Positions 35,174-43,765 of a DNA stretch of 64,000 nt are shown here, piece after piece (within the stretch, counting starts at the first letter, position 1; each line of letters starts with the position of its first letter). Origin of the DNA: UBA3937 sp050951585. Its GTDB lineage: Bacteria > Bacillota > Peptococcia > DRI-13 > DTU073. A program made the position numbers and the translations under genes. The notes below the pieces were generated by a model that made no database searches, had not been told where the DNA came from, and saw nothing but the letters and a program-made list of their open reading frames with translations. Location: contig JBMNJI010000006.1 in NCBI GenBank assembly GCA_050951585.1, forward strand, positions 248,001 through 312,000. The letters run 5' to 3'.

Positions 35174-36155
35174 CACCGCCTTGCAGGGCCCTTTTCTGTA
35201 TCCGCAAGTAATCTTCCGTACGCTTTATCACACTGGAGATAATTGTCTCCAGATTACCTTCAATTGAGCACCCGGCAGCCCGAGTGTGTCCTCCACCCCC
35301 AAACTCACCGGCTAACAAATTTACGTCCAACTGTTTTTGGGAACGGAAGCTGATTTTTACCTTGCCAGGCTCTATCTCCCTAAAGATAATTGCTGCTTCA
35401 ACACCTTCCACAGAACGCATTAAATTAAGTGCGCTGTCAGTGTCTGTGCTCAGTAGATTCTGAGCCGCCAATTCCTGATACGACATAGCACTCCAAACAA
35501 TGCGATTGTTTCCGGTAAATTGCATCTTGGTAAGGGTTAATTTAATATTCAAAAGTTCTTGCAAAGGACGTTTATCGAAAAAGTTTTCCCTGATTAACTC
35601 AATATCACAGCCGATCTCTAAAAGCTCGGCCGCAATTTGAAACGTCTTAGCAGTGGTATTACTGTAACTAAAAGAGCCTGTATCAGCTAAAATAGCTACA
35701 TACAAACAAGTTGCCGCTTGGGGATTAATGGTGACCTTTGCTTCTTTTAAAAGAGTAAAGATTATTTCTCCCGTTGCTGCGGCGCTAGGATCAACTAGAT
35801 AATAATCACCAAAAAAATTATTACTGCAATGATGATCAATATTAATGATGGGACAGCCTTGCGGTAAAGGATATTGAATTCTCCCCGGATCCGCGCAATC
35901 CACGGCAATCACCGGTTCCCCTGAAGGTAATTGCTTCTTCCGGTAGATATTGATCAGTTCAGTTCCGGGTAAAAAAACATATGTAGCGGGGATCGGTTCG
36001 GGCAGATAAAGCTGCGGCTGATAACCGGCATCTTTTAGCTGTAATCCTAGCGCTAACGCCGAACCTAGACAATCCCCATCCGGTTTTTCATGAACCAAAA
36101 GAGTGATCTTTTCACCTTTTTTCAAATTACTAATTATCCTCTGCCAATTAGTCAT
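35145..36155 (-). CDS. nrnA: DHH-family nanoRNase / oligoribonuclease
   Basis: Degrades very short RNAs and can dephosphorylate pAp. DHH motifs: HEKPDGDCLGSALALG near 22-37, DCADPGR near 85, NIDHHCSNN near 100 and the DHHA1 GGGGHTRAAG near 285. I start at the ATG at 36155 (MTNWQRII) behind AAGGAGAAG, giving 336 residues; it overlaps the end of rbfA. truB begins inside its 3' end. Confidence 0.95.
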   Translation of the reverse strand: MTNWQRIISNLKKGEKITLLVHEKPDGDCLGSALALGLQLKDAGYQPQLYLPEPIPATYVFLPGTELINIYRKKQLPSGEPVIAVDCADPGRIQYPLPQGCPIINIDHHCSNNFFGDYYLVDPSAAATGEIIFTLLKEAKVTINPQAATCLYVAILADTGSFSYSNTTAKTFQIAAELLEIGCDIELIRENFFDKRPLQELLNIKLTLTKMQFTGNNRIVWSAMSYQELAAQNLLSTDTDSALNLMRSVEGVEAAIIFREIEPGKVKISFRSQKQLDVNLLAGEFGGGGHTRAAGCSIEGNLETIISSVIKRTEDYLRIQKRALQGGDGNKHCYKI

Positions 36156-36519
36156 TCTTTTCTTCTCCTTCAGTCTGCTTAAAACCGGCAATAATCTCGT
36201 TTATTTTTGCGCCATATTCGATCGAGTCATCAAGCTTAAAGAGCAATTCCGGAGTATAACGTAATTTCATTCTTTGCGCCAGCTCACTTCGCAAATAGCC
36301 TCCCGCTTTTTCCAGGGCCAAGAGCGTGGTCTTACGTTCTTCCGCCTCATCAGACATAATACTGACATATACTTTCGCATATCTGAGATCATTCGTCACA
36401 TCAACGTGCGTAACACTGATTAAACCTTTGACCCTGGGATCCTTCAGCTCATCCCTAATCATCACCGATAGGTCCCGCTTAATTTCTTCTCCTATTTTGC
36501 TTAAACGATGGTTTGGCAT
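36148..36519 (-). CDS. rbfA: 30S ribosome-binding factor A
   Basis: Small KH-like factor for 16S rRNA maturation. 123 residues from the ATG at 36519 (MPNHRLSK), nine bases after AGGAGG; a TTG nine bases upstream is less likely. The DPRVKGLISVTHVDVTNDLRYAKVYVS stretch is split across residues 30-57 and is typical. Sits between infB and nrnA as in Bacillus relatives. Confidence 0.95.
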   Translation of the reverse strand: MPNHRLSKIGEEIKRDLSVMIRDELKDPRVKGLISVTHVDVTNDLRYAKVYVSIMSDEAEERKTTLLALEKAGGYLRSELAQRMKLRYTPELLFKLDDSIEYGAKINEIIAGFKQTEGEEKND

Positions 36520-36532
36520 CAATACCAACCTC

Positions 36533-38974
36533 CTAGGTTAGTTCCCTCTTAATTTCCTCCTGGGTGAAGGCTTCAACCTGATCACCTTCACGGAAATCAT
36601 TAAACCTTTCTAAACTCAAGCCACATTCAAAGCCATTGTTTACTTCTTTAACATCATCCTTGAACCTTTTTAAGGCGGAGATTTCCCCTTCATGAATCAC
36701 AATACTGTCGCGAATCACGCGAATCTGGCATGTTCTGGTGATTTTTCCCTCGGTAATATAACAGCCGGCAATAAAACCTACCTTCGGCACTTTGATTACT
36801 GCACGTACATCTCCGCGCCCTAAAACCACTTCTCTTAATTCTGGTTTGAGCATGCCGCTCATTGCTGATTTAATATCCTCGATCGCCGTATAGATTACCC
36901 GATATAAACGAATATCAATCTGTTGGTTTTCTGCAGCCTTCCGGGCATTGGCATCCGGCCGGACATTAAAGCCAATGATAATCGCATTAGAAGCGGAGGC
37001 AAGCATTACATCAGTCTCGGTAATCCCGCCTACTCCCTGATGAATAATGTTGACCCGCACCTCTTCGTTAGAAAGTTTCACTAATGACTGGGTTATTGCT
37101 TCAATCGACCCCTGTACATCCGCCTTGATGATGATGTTTAAATCCTGTATTTCTCCTTTTTGAATCTGGGCAAACAGATCATCTAAGGAGATACGACTGG
37201 TAGTCTTCATGGTTTCTTCACGTTTGGTAACAGTACGTTCACTAATGATTTGTTTAGCCAGATGTTCATTCTCAACCACATTAAAAGTATCTCCGGCCAA
37301 CGGAACATCTGACAAACCGATGATTTCAACAGGAGTAGCCGGTGAAGCCTTTTTCAAACGACGGCCTTTATCATCTGACATCGCCCTGACCCGGCCATGG
37401 GTAGTCCCGGCAATCAGATAATCGCCTATTTTCAGTGTGCCGTTAAGGACAAGGACGGTAGCTACCGGACCTCTTCCTTTGTCTAGCTTAGCCTCTACTA
37501 CTGTACCACTGGCGTTTCGATTCGGATTTGCTTTTAATTCTCCAATCTCGGCGACCAGTAAGATGTTTTCCAGGAGATTTTCCAGACCTTCCTTGGTTTT
37601 CGCAGAAACATTACAACAAATCGTGTCCCCGCCCCACTCTTCGGGAACCAGATTATACTCTGTTAATTCCTGTTTAATCCGGTCGGGGTTGGCCTCCGGC
37701 TTATCAATCTTGTTTATTGCGACTATAATTGGCACTTCGGCCGCTTGGGCGTGATGAATAGCTTCAATAGTCTGTGGCATAACCCCGTCATCAGCGGCGA
37801 CCACCAGGATAGCAATATCCGTTACTTTAGCTCCTCTGGCGCGCATCGCTGTAAATGCTTCATGCCCCGGTGTATCTAAAAAGGTAATCTTTTTCCCTTT
37901 TACCTCCACCTGGTATGCGCCGATATGCTGTGTGATTCCGCCTGCTTCAGAAGCAATCACATTCGTATGTCTGATCGTATCCAGCAAGGATGTTTTGCCG
38001 TGGTCAACATGTCCCATAATCGTAACCATCGGAGGTCTTTCCTGTAGATCTTCCGGTTTATCCTCCTTCTCCTCGGCAAACATTTTTTCTTCTTTAGTTA
38101 CTTTTAGTTCGACTGTCGTGCCAAATTCACTGCCTAACAAAACTAACGTTTCGACATCAAGTTCCTGATTTATTGTCGCTAAAGACCCCAGCGACATCAG
38201 TTTTTTAATTACTTCCGTCGATTTTTTATTTAACAGATGGGCAAATTCCTGCACCGAAAGAGGCCCTTCCAGCGTAATTTGTTTGACAACTACCGGAGCC
38301 GTCTCAATTTTAATAGGAAAGCCACGTTTCTTTTTATTCTTATCATATCTTGACGGTCTTCTTCCATCATTTTTCTTGTCTTCAAAACGGCCGCCCTTTT
38401 TAACGGTAGTCTTTTGTTTTCCTCCCCGTTCATAGGCCTTTTCGCCTACAACCTTTTCGATTTTGGTGAGCAAACTGTTCTCATCATCTGTTACTATTAC
38501 GGGTTGTTGTTTTTGTTGATGGTTTAACACCGCTCCATGTTGTTTTTTACCCAGATTAGTCTGATTGGGCACAGAGGTGTTCCTGTTGGGGTTAGCTCTC
38601 TTCTGTTCCGTGTTCTGTTTCTCGGCAGGATGGAAATTCGCTTTCCCCTTTTTCTGTTCAACTGGTCTTGAGCTCGTATTCTGATGTACTGGCGGTTTTT
38701 GCCCTGTAGTTTTTCGTTCCACAGATGGTGTCTCAGATGCAGCCCGCGTCCGTACTTTGGGGGATTGTGCTGCCGCAGAACCGCGTTTCTCTTCAGGCGT
38801 AGCATTAGCTTTATCCAGATTTAAAACCATTGTTTTTATTCTATTCACTTCACCACTGGGGATCGTACTCATATGGTTTTTTAAATCCAGTCCTAAAGCC
38901 TGAAGTTTTTGGAGCAATTCCTTACTAGGAATGTTCATGTCTTTAGCTAGTTCGTGTACACGAATTGTCGCCAT
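36533..38974 (-). CDS. infB: Translation initiation factor IF-2
   Basis: GTPase that brings initiator tRNA to the ribosome. IF-2N domain at the start (IRVHELAKDMNIPSKELL, residues 4-21), a basic, Gln/Lys-rich linker to about 200, a second IF-2N near 230-290, the GTPase with GHVDHGKTSLLDTI near 322, DTPGHEAF near 370 and NKIDKP near 423, then the C-terminal domains. 813 residues. ATG behind GGAGGTGATTTT. Confidence 0.98.
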   Translation of the reverse strand: MATIRVHELAKDMNIPSKELLQKLQALGLDLKNHMSTIPSGEVNRIKTMVLNLDKANATPEEKRGSAAAQSPKVRTRAASETPSVERKTTGQKPPVHQNTSSRPVEQKKGKANFHPAEKQNTEQKRANPNRNTSVPNQTNLGKKQHGAVLNHQQKQQPVIVTDDENSLLTKIEKVVGEKAYERGGKQKTTVKKGGRFEDKKNDGRRPSRYDKNKKKRGFPIKIETAPVVVKQITLEGPLSVQEFAHLLNKKSTEVIKKLMSLGSLATINQELDVETLVLLGSEFGTTVELKVTKEEKMFAEEKEDKPEDLQERPPMVTIMGHVDHGKTSLLDTIRHTNVIASEAGGITQHIGAYQVEVKGKKITFLDTPGHEAFTAMRARGAKVTDIAILVVAADDGVMPQTIEAIHHAQAAEVPIIVAINKIDKPEANPDRIKQELTEYNLVPEEWGGDTICCNVSAKTKEGLENLLENILLVAEIGELKANPNRNASGTVVEAKLDKGRGPVATVLVLNGTLKIGDYLIAGTTHGRVRAMSDDKGRRLKKASPATPVEIIGLSDVPLAGDTFNVVENEHLAKQIISERTVTKREETMKTTSRISLDDLFAQIQKGEIQDLNIIIKADVQGSIEAITQSLVKLSNEEVRVNIIHQGVGGITETDVMLASASNAIIIGFNVRPDANARKAAENQQIDIRLYRVIYTAIEDIKSAMSGMLKPELREVVLGRGDVRAVIKVPKVGFIAGCYITEGKITRTCQIRVIRDSIVIHEGEISALKRFKDDVKEVNNGFECGLSLERFNDFREGDQVEAFTQEEIKRELT

Positions 38975-39008
38975 AAAATCACCTCCGCAAGTATTTGGTT
39001 CAGCCGTC

Positions 39009-39323
39009 TTATTTTATGAGGGTCAATGTTTTTTGAATCTCTTCCGCTATTTTTTGCTCAGTGACGGCCAATAAGGTGCGAGGAGACATCCCTAGTATTT
39101 GCCCATACTCATCTTTAGTGCCCACCACACCATAAGGAATCTTTTGCTCCTCACAAAACTTGATGCAAAAAAATCTTCGTTTTTCCGGCAGATCGGTCGC
39201 AATTAGGACAATTTTTGCTTTCCCGGCTTTTATCCCATTGGCGACTGCCTTTTCACCGGTTAATAAATGTCCGCTTTTTCTCGCGAATCCAAGAAAAGTG
39301 CCCACCCGTTCAGGAACGCTCAT
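39009..39323 (-). CDS. ylxQ: L7Ae-family RNA-binding protein YlxQ
   Basis: A 104-residue L7Ae/L30e-like protein from the ATG at 39323 (MSVPERVGTFLGFARKSG). KLTGEKAV-like LLTGEKAVANGIKAGKAK and VLIATDLPEK are typical. It probably binds kink-turn RNA. A TTG six bases upstream is possible but too close to the ribosome site. Overlaps rnpM by 14 bases, in the nusA-infB operon. Confidence 0.93.
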   Translation of the reverse strand: MSVPERVGTFLGFARKSGHLLTGEKAVANGIKAGKAKIVLIATDLPEKRRFFCIKFCEEQKIPYGVVGTKDEYGQILGMSPRTLLAVTEQKIAEEIQKTLTLIK

Positions 39324-39582
39324 AGCCAAGCCCTACTTTCAATCTTTCCATCAGTTCTTCCGAGATAGGCTGTTGTAATCCTTTTTCCAGTTTGTGCCCT
39401 TTCAGAGCTTTTTCGAAACAGTCTTTACTGACACATAAATATACCCCACGGCCGGCTTTTTTCCCGGTTGAATCAAGTATTACTTCCCCTTCCGGTGTAC
39501 GGACTATCCGGATTAATTCCTTTTTAGGTTTCATCTCCATACAGCCGACACACATACGCAACGGTACTTTTCTTGTTTTCAT
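39310..39582 (-). CDS. rnpM: RnpM/YlxR-family RNA-binding protein
   Basis: A 90-residue member of the YlxR family, reported in Bacillus to bind RNase P RNA and modulate RNase P. The signature RMCVGCMEMKPKKELIRIVR is at residues 9-28 and GRGVYLCVSKDCF near 44-56, with paired cysteines. Between nusA and ylxQ, the conserved place. Confidence 0.94.
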   Translation of the reverse strand: MKTRKVPLRMCVGCMEMKPKKELIRIVRTPEGEVILDSTGKKAGRGVYLCVSKDCFEKALKGHKLEKGLQQPISEELMERLKVGLGYERS

Positions 39583-39603
39583 GATAATCCCTTCCTTAAA
39601 CCA

Positions 39604-40686
39604 TCAATCCTCTTCCTCATAGTCATCTTCATCTTCAAAGCTTTCCGAAACATAACCTGCCTGTGTTTCATTTTTAATATCGATCTTCCAGCCGGTTAAT
39701 TTTGCGGCAAGGCGCGCATTCTGCCCTTCCTTGCCAATGGCCAGCGATAATTGATAGTCAGGAACAACTACCTTCGCAATTTTCTCCTCGGGTAATATCT
39801 CAACGGAAAGTACTTTAGCGGGGCTCAGAGAGTTGGCCACGAATTTAACGGGATCAGAACTCCATTTCACTATATCAATTTTTTCTCCCCGTAATTCATC
39901 AACAATCGCTTGCACCCGTAATCCTTTCGGCCCCACACACGAACCGACCGAATCCACATTTTCATTTTTTGAATAAACAGCAATCTTAGAACGTGAACCG
40001 GCTTCCCTTGATACAGATTTAATTTCGACAATTCCTTCATGGATTTCAGGTACCTCAAGCTCAAAGAGCCGTTTAAGAAGTCCCGGATGTGTTCTGGATA
40101 CAAGAATCTGTGGCCCTTTGGTTGTTTTCTTAACCTCAATAATGTAAGTCTTGATGCGTTTCCCCTGGGTATATTGTTCACCGGGCATTTGTTCATTGGC
40201 GTTCAACATCGCTTCAACCTTGCCTAAATCAATAAAGACCATGCGGTTTTCTACCCTCTGCACAATTCCGTTGACAATGTCACCTTCCCGATTGGAAAAT
40301 TCGTCATAAATTAAGTCCCGTTCCGCCTCGCGAATACGTTGCACCACCACCTGTTTTGCCGTTTGAGCGGCAATACGGCCAAAATTGCGCGGTGTCACTT
40401 CTGTTTCCACCACATCCTCCAATTCATAACGAGGATCCATTTTTCTGGCATCACCTAAAGCAATCTCTGTCCGCGAGTCGGTTACTTCCTCCACAATTGT
40501 TTTTCTGGAATACACTTTGATGTCCCCTGTCTCCCGATCAAAAGCAACCCGCACATTTTGTAATGTGCCAAAATTCTTTTTGTATGCAGATATTAAAGCA
40601 GCTTCAATGGCTTCTACTAAAATTTCAAAATCGACTCCCCGTTCCTTTTCTAAAACTTGAAGTGCTTCAATAAGCTCCTGATTCAT
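39604..40686 (-). CDS. nusA: Transcription elongation factor NusA
   Basis: RNA-polymerase-associated factor for pausing, termination and antitermination. N-terminal domain, S1 (VNGIVQRVENRMVFIDLG near 133-150), two KH domains (GPKGLRVQAI near 247-256 and AIGKEGQNARLAAKLTGW near 320-337). 360 residues, then an acidic tail. Second gene after rimP. It may autoregulate through the leader hairpin before rimP; inference only. Confidence 0.97.
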   Translation of the reverse strand: MNQELIEALQVLEKERGVDFEILVEAIEAALISAYKKNFGTLQNVRVAFDRETGDIKVYSRKTIVEEVTDSRTEIALGDARKMDPRYELEDVVETEVTPRNFGRIAAQTAKQVVVQRIREAERDLIYDEFSNREGDIVNGIVQRVENRMVFIDLGKVEAMLNANEQMPGEQYTQGKRIKTYIIEVKKTTKGPQILVSRTHPGLLKRLFELEVPEIHEGIVEIKSVSREAGSRSKIAVYSKNENVDSVGSCVGPKGLRVQAIVDELRGEKIDIVKWSSDPVKFVANSLSPAKVLSVEILPEEKIAKVVVPDYQLSLAIGKEGQNARLAAKLTGWKIDIKNETQAGYVSESFEDEDDYEEED

Positions 40687-40691
40687 TTTTA

Positions 40692-41177
40692 TTACTTCTC
40701 CTTCCTTATTCCTTCTTCATCCCAAATTAATTTTACCTGTGCAACCAGATCCCAGGGGATTTGGATTTCCTGATCTGATTCAAGCAGCAGTTTTAAATAA
40801 TCTTGATGATATGCCCCTAGTTTACCCTGTATTTTCTTTTTCCCGTCGACTGGCGAATAGGTGCGCACGTTAACTGCATGACCTTCATATTTGCAGAAAT
40901 CTTTTTCTCTTTTCAGCGGTCTGTCAAGTCCTGGGGAGGATACTTCCAGGAAGTATGATTGTTCAATAGGATCTTCCTTGTCCAAAAGATCGGAAATGAG
41001 GTGGCTGATTTTCTGACAATCATCTAAATCAATTCCTTTTTCTTTGTCAATATAGAGGCGTAAATACCAATTGCCACCCTCCTTGACAAATTCCACATCA
41101 ACCAATTCCATTCCATTTTCAGCAATAACCGGCTCAGCAAGTGCATAGACCAGATCACGTACATTTTTTTGGGGCAA
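40692..41177 (-). CDS. rimP: Ribosome maturation factor RimP
   Basis: Small-subunit assembly factor, 161 residues, with GMELVDVEFVKEGGNWYLRL (residues 17-36), KGIDLDDCQKIS near 48 and VSSPGLDRPLKREKDF near 79-94. TTG start behind GGAGGAGGG. First gene of the nusA-infB operon; preceded by a 155-base leader with a hairpin and a sigma-A promoter. Confidence 0.94.
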   Translation of the reverse strand: MPQKNVRDLVYALAEPVIAENGMELVDVEFVKEGGNWYLRLYIDKEKGIDLDDCQKISHLISDLLDKEDPIEQSYFLEVSSPGLDRPLKREKDFCKYEGHAVNVRTYSPVDGKKKIQGKLGAYHQDYLKLLLESDQEIQIPWDLVAQVKLIWDEEGIRKEK

Positions 41178-41245
41178 TAAGAATCCCTCCTCCTGTTTTT
41201 TTCGGGATAATCATTTTCACAAACGAACCGGCATGAAAAGAGACA

Positions 41246-41268
41246 AAGAGTGGGTTCCCCCCACTCTT
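41246..41268 (-). other. Hairpin in the rimP-nusA operon leader (possible attenuator)
   Basis: Minus strand AAGAGTGGG, 5-base loop, CCCACTCTT then TGTCTCTTTTC: perfect 9-pair, GC-rich stem with a poor U-run. It lies about 70 bases into the transcript from the promoter at 41339-41368 and 70 bases before rimP. Confidence 0.6.
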
Positions 41269-41338
41269 ACAGCACCAAAATCACGCACAATTACTCGAAA
41301 ACGCATTCCCTCAAAACTTCCAAACCTAGTTCTAAATG

Positions 41339-41368
41339 ATTATAACATATTATTTCTAGTTTAGGCAA
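41339..41368 (-). promoter_or_regulatory. Sigma-A promoter of the rimP-nusA-infB operon
   Basis: Minus strand -35 TTGCCT (41363-41368), 18 bases, -10 TATAAT (41339-41344), just after the MATE gene stop. Confidence 0.78.
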
Positions 41369-41391
41369 GGTTTACTTCTTAAGTATTTTTC

Positions 41392-42780
41392 CTAGCTATA
41401 GGCAATATTGTGCGTAACATCTTTAATCCACTGTCCGGATTTTAACCGGAGCAAAGCAAGAATGCATTTAGTAATTTCCTCAATTACAGCAAGGCCATAT
41501 ACTATATGTACCGGAAAATGAAAAACAAACGCGCCTAGAACAGTTAATGGTACGCCAATACACCACATGGTAAAACCTTCGATCAAAAATGCACTCGCCG
41601 CATCCCCGCCCCCGCGTAAAATGCCCACAATTAGCATAATTCCCAATACCCTGATAAAGAAAACGGCAGATATTATATAGATAATAATTTGGGAACTCTT
41701 TTTAACGATATCCGAGACGTTAAAGAAATTAAGCATTAGGGGCGAAGCTACAGCAATGACCAGCCCTAAGGCAAGCCCTACCTTTACCGAAATAACAGAG
41801 TACCTTTTGGCATACTCTCTTACAAGCAACTCTTTTCCCTCTCCGATGCTGTTACCGACCATTACTGCTGCCGCGCTCGATAACCCAAAGATCACAACCA
41901 AAAACAGATTATTGATCGTATTGCAAATCTGAATTGTGGCTACTTCCGGAGTGCCCATCCTTCCATAAACAGCCACGTAAACAAGACTGGCCAGTCCCCA
42001 GCAGATGTCATTCATGATTACAGGAAAGATGATGTGATAAGCTCTTTTGACAAAGGCGAAATTTACTTCAGTCATTTCCTGAAAAGAAGCAGCCAGGGCC
42101 CCTTTGCCAAGATAAACAAAGGCGACGAGAATTGTCGTTTCAACCGTCCTTGCTATCAGCGTGGCAATAGCAGCTCCTTTCACCCCCAGCGCCGGCGCAC
42201 CAAAATTCCCGAAGATAAGCACATAGTTTAAGAAGGCATTACAAATAAGCGCCAGCACACTTATCAGCATAGGTAAAACGGCATTCCCGATCGATCTTAA
42301 CGAAAAGCTATAGATAAATGTGATGCCGGTAAACAGGTAACTGCATAAAACTATCTTTAAATACTTGGCCCCCAGCTCAATGACTAAGGGATCATGATTA
42401 AACAACGCCATAACCTTCACGGGATATAGAAAGCCAATAACCATGAACACCACGGAAATAAGCACGGCAGAGATTAAGCCTATTCCCAGGATCCTGCGAA
42501 TATTTGCAATATCTTTTTTCCCCCAGAACTGGGCAATAAAGACGCTGCAACCGGCGCATAAGCCGATGAGAAACATATTGAAAAAGAAAAAATACTGGTT
42601 GGCGATACCAACCGCCGCAATCTCCGCTTCGCCTAATTTTCCTACCATGACCGTATCGATCAGATTTAAAAAGGACGAAATAAAATTCTGAATCATCACA
42701 GGAAGAGCGATTACCAACATTTTCTGATAAAACTCTTTATTATTAAAAACTCCTGCTAATAGTTGAGCCGATTTAACCAT
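41392..42780 (-). CDS. MATE-family efflux transporter
   Basis: Multidrug and toxin extrusion type transporter of 462 residues with about 12 transmembrane helices. The NorM-like opening (LVIALPVMIQNFISSFLNLIDTV, split at residues 22-44; VGKLGEAEIAAVGIANQ near 46-62) and the repeated second half are clear. Substrate unknown. It follows an isochorismatase-fold hydrolase by 30 bases. It breaks the usual polC-rimP adjacency, so this segment is an insertion relative to Bacillus. Confidence 0.93.
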   Translation of the reverse strand: MVKSAQLLAGVFNNKEFYQKMLVIALPVMIQNFISSFLNLIDTVMVGKLGEAEIAAVGIANQYFFFFNMFLIGLCAGCSVFIAQFWGKKDIANIRRILGIGLISAVLISVVFMVIGFLYPVKVMALFNHDPLVIELGAKYLKIVLCSYLFTGITFIYSFSLRSIGNAVLPMLISVLALICNAFLNYVLIFGNFGAPALGVKGAAIATLIARTVETTILVAFVYLGKGALAASFQEMTEVNFAFVKRAYHIIFPVIMNDICWGLASLVYVAVYGRMGTPEVATIQICNTINNLFLVVIFGLSSAAAVMVGNSIGEGKELLVREYAKRYSVISVKVGLALGLVIAVASPLMLNFFNVSDIVKKSSQIIIYIISAVFFIRVLGIMLIVGILRGGGDAASAFLIEGFTMWCIGVPLTVLGAFVFHFPVHIVYGLAVIEEITKCILALLRLKSGQWIKDVTHNIAYS

Positions 42781-42810
42781 GAAAGTCCTCCGGTAAAAAG
42801 TTTAGAAAGA

Positions 42811-43359
42811 TTATTTGACGAGCTTTGATATCTCCTTAAAAAGCGGGGTTCCGGCCTCCTTAAGCAAATCAAAGGCCACTGTTTCCGTATTGGTAACCAC
42901 TGCTCCCATCGCCGACATCAGGGCTAAACCATTGAAGTTGTTTTCTTTGGTGCGGGAACAGACTGCATCCCCGACCACAAACACCTGGTAACCGAGGGCT
43001 AATAATTCCCTGACGGTCTGAAAAACGCAAATGTGGGTTTCCATGCCCGCAATGATAATTTTCCTTTTGTTTAATTGTTTTAAGTAAGTCTTAACTTCTT
43101 CAATGCAGCCATTAAAAGTGATTTTTTCGTAAACCGAGACCTTGTCGGAATTAATATTTAAATGGGAAACTGTTTTGCCAAGCCCTTTGGGGTATTGTTC
43201 GGTGGCCATGATGGGGATGTTTAATTTGTCAGCTGCCACGATTAAAATATTGGTATTTTGAATCACCTTTTCACCATAAGGCATAGCCGGAACAAGCCTC
43301 TCCTGAATATCAATCAACATCAAAACAGTATCTTCCGGTAACAATGTAAACTTGTCCAT
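42811..43359 (-). CDS. Isochorismatase-fold cysteine hydrolase
   Basis: Cysteine hydrolase of the isochorismatase-like group, 182 residues from the ATG at 43359, eight bases after AGAGGAG. The triad is visible: aspartate in LIDIQERL (near 17), lysine in YEKITFNG (near 83) and cysteine in METHICVFQT (near 115). Members close to this one act on amides or are uncharacterised (YcaC-like); the substrate is unknown. Its partner genes are the MATE exporter and two upstream micro-ORFs. Confidence 0.88.
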   Translation of the reverse strand: MDKFTLLPEDTVLMLIDIQERLVPAMPYGEKVIQNTNILIVAADKLNIPIMATEQYPKGLGKTVSHLNINSDKVSVYEKITFNGCIEEVKTYLKQLNKRKIIIAGMETHICVFQTVRELLALGYQVFVVGDAVCSRTKENNFNGLALMSAMGAVVTNTETVAFDLLKEAGTPLFKEISKLVK

Positions 43360-43397
43360 AATTGCCACTCCTCTGCTCTAATTCTTGGCGCGTTTAT

Positions 43398-43538
43398 TCA
43401 TCGGCGCACAATCTTCATAATGATAAATCCTATTACTGCAATACCGATAAAGCAAGCGATTATCACGGGTATACTTAAACCCGAACTGATAATTATCTTT
43501 GTTGGTCCGTCTGCTCCTCCGATAATGCCTATATCCAT
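43398..43538 (-). CDS. Micro-protein with sodium-pump decarboxylase beta-subunit signature
   Basis: A 46-residue protein not long enough for routine gene calling. It begins MDIGIIGGADGPTKI, containing GGADGPT, a hallmark of OadB/GcdB beta subunits of sodium-translocating decarboxylases, then one transmembrane helix (about 23-41) and a basic end KIVRR. Behind AAGGGGG with 7-base spacing. The full beta subunit is about 370-430 residues, so this is not a working pump; similar tiny ORFs occur in clostridia (from memory). It lies 38 bases before the isochorismatase-fold hydrolase. Confidence 0.72.
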   Translation of the reverse strand: MDIGIIGGADGPTKIIISSGLSIPVIIACFIGIAVIGFIIMKIVRR

Positions 43539-43611
43539 TAGTTTGCCCCCTTCAAGTCAATAAAATTGTTATGCATCTTCATAATTATTATCAAAAACAT
43601 TTGCGCTCTGA

Positions 43612-43665
43612 TCATAGTATTAGCAACGCCATCGCCAGGGTAATAATTAATACTTTCTTTTTCAT
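43612..43665 (-). CDS. 17-residue hydrophobic micro-ORF
   Basis: MKKKVLIITLAMALLIL and a stop, behind a very good GGTGGAGG ribosome site and 30-odd bases after a promoter. It looks like a signal peptide that stops early. A one-base shift near its end would extend it by a short acidic stretch (YDQSANVFDNNYEDA) to a stop at 43569. It may be a small secreted peptide, a broken gene, or a translated leader. Confidence 0.45.
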   Translation of the reverse strand: MKKKVLIITLAMALLIL

Positions 43666-43700
43666 TGAAGCACCTCCACCCGACAAATGTTTGTTTACTA

Positions 43701-43730
43701 ATTATATTACTGTAATTCTCTATATTGTAA
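43701..43730 (-). promoter_or_regulatory. Promoter of the micro-ORF/hydrolase/MATE unit
   Basis: Minus strand -10 TATAAT (43701-43706), 18 bases, -35 TTACAA (43725-43730), 35 bases before the 17-residue ORF. The stretch 43369-43765 otherwise holds the two micro-ORFs. Confidence 0.6.
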
Positions 43731-43765
43731 GTCTTTAAACAGTTTGCTTAGCGCGATCTCTGCTG

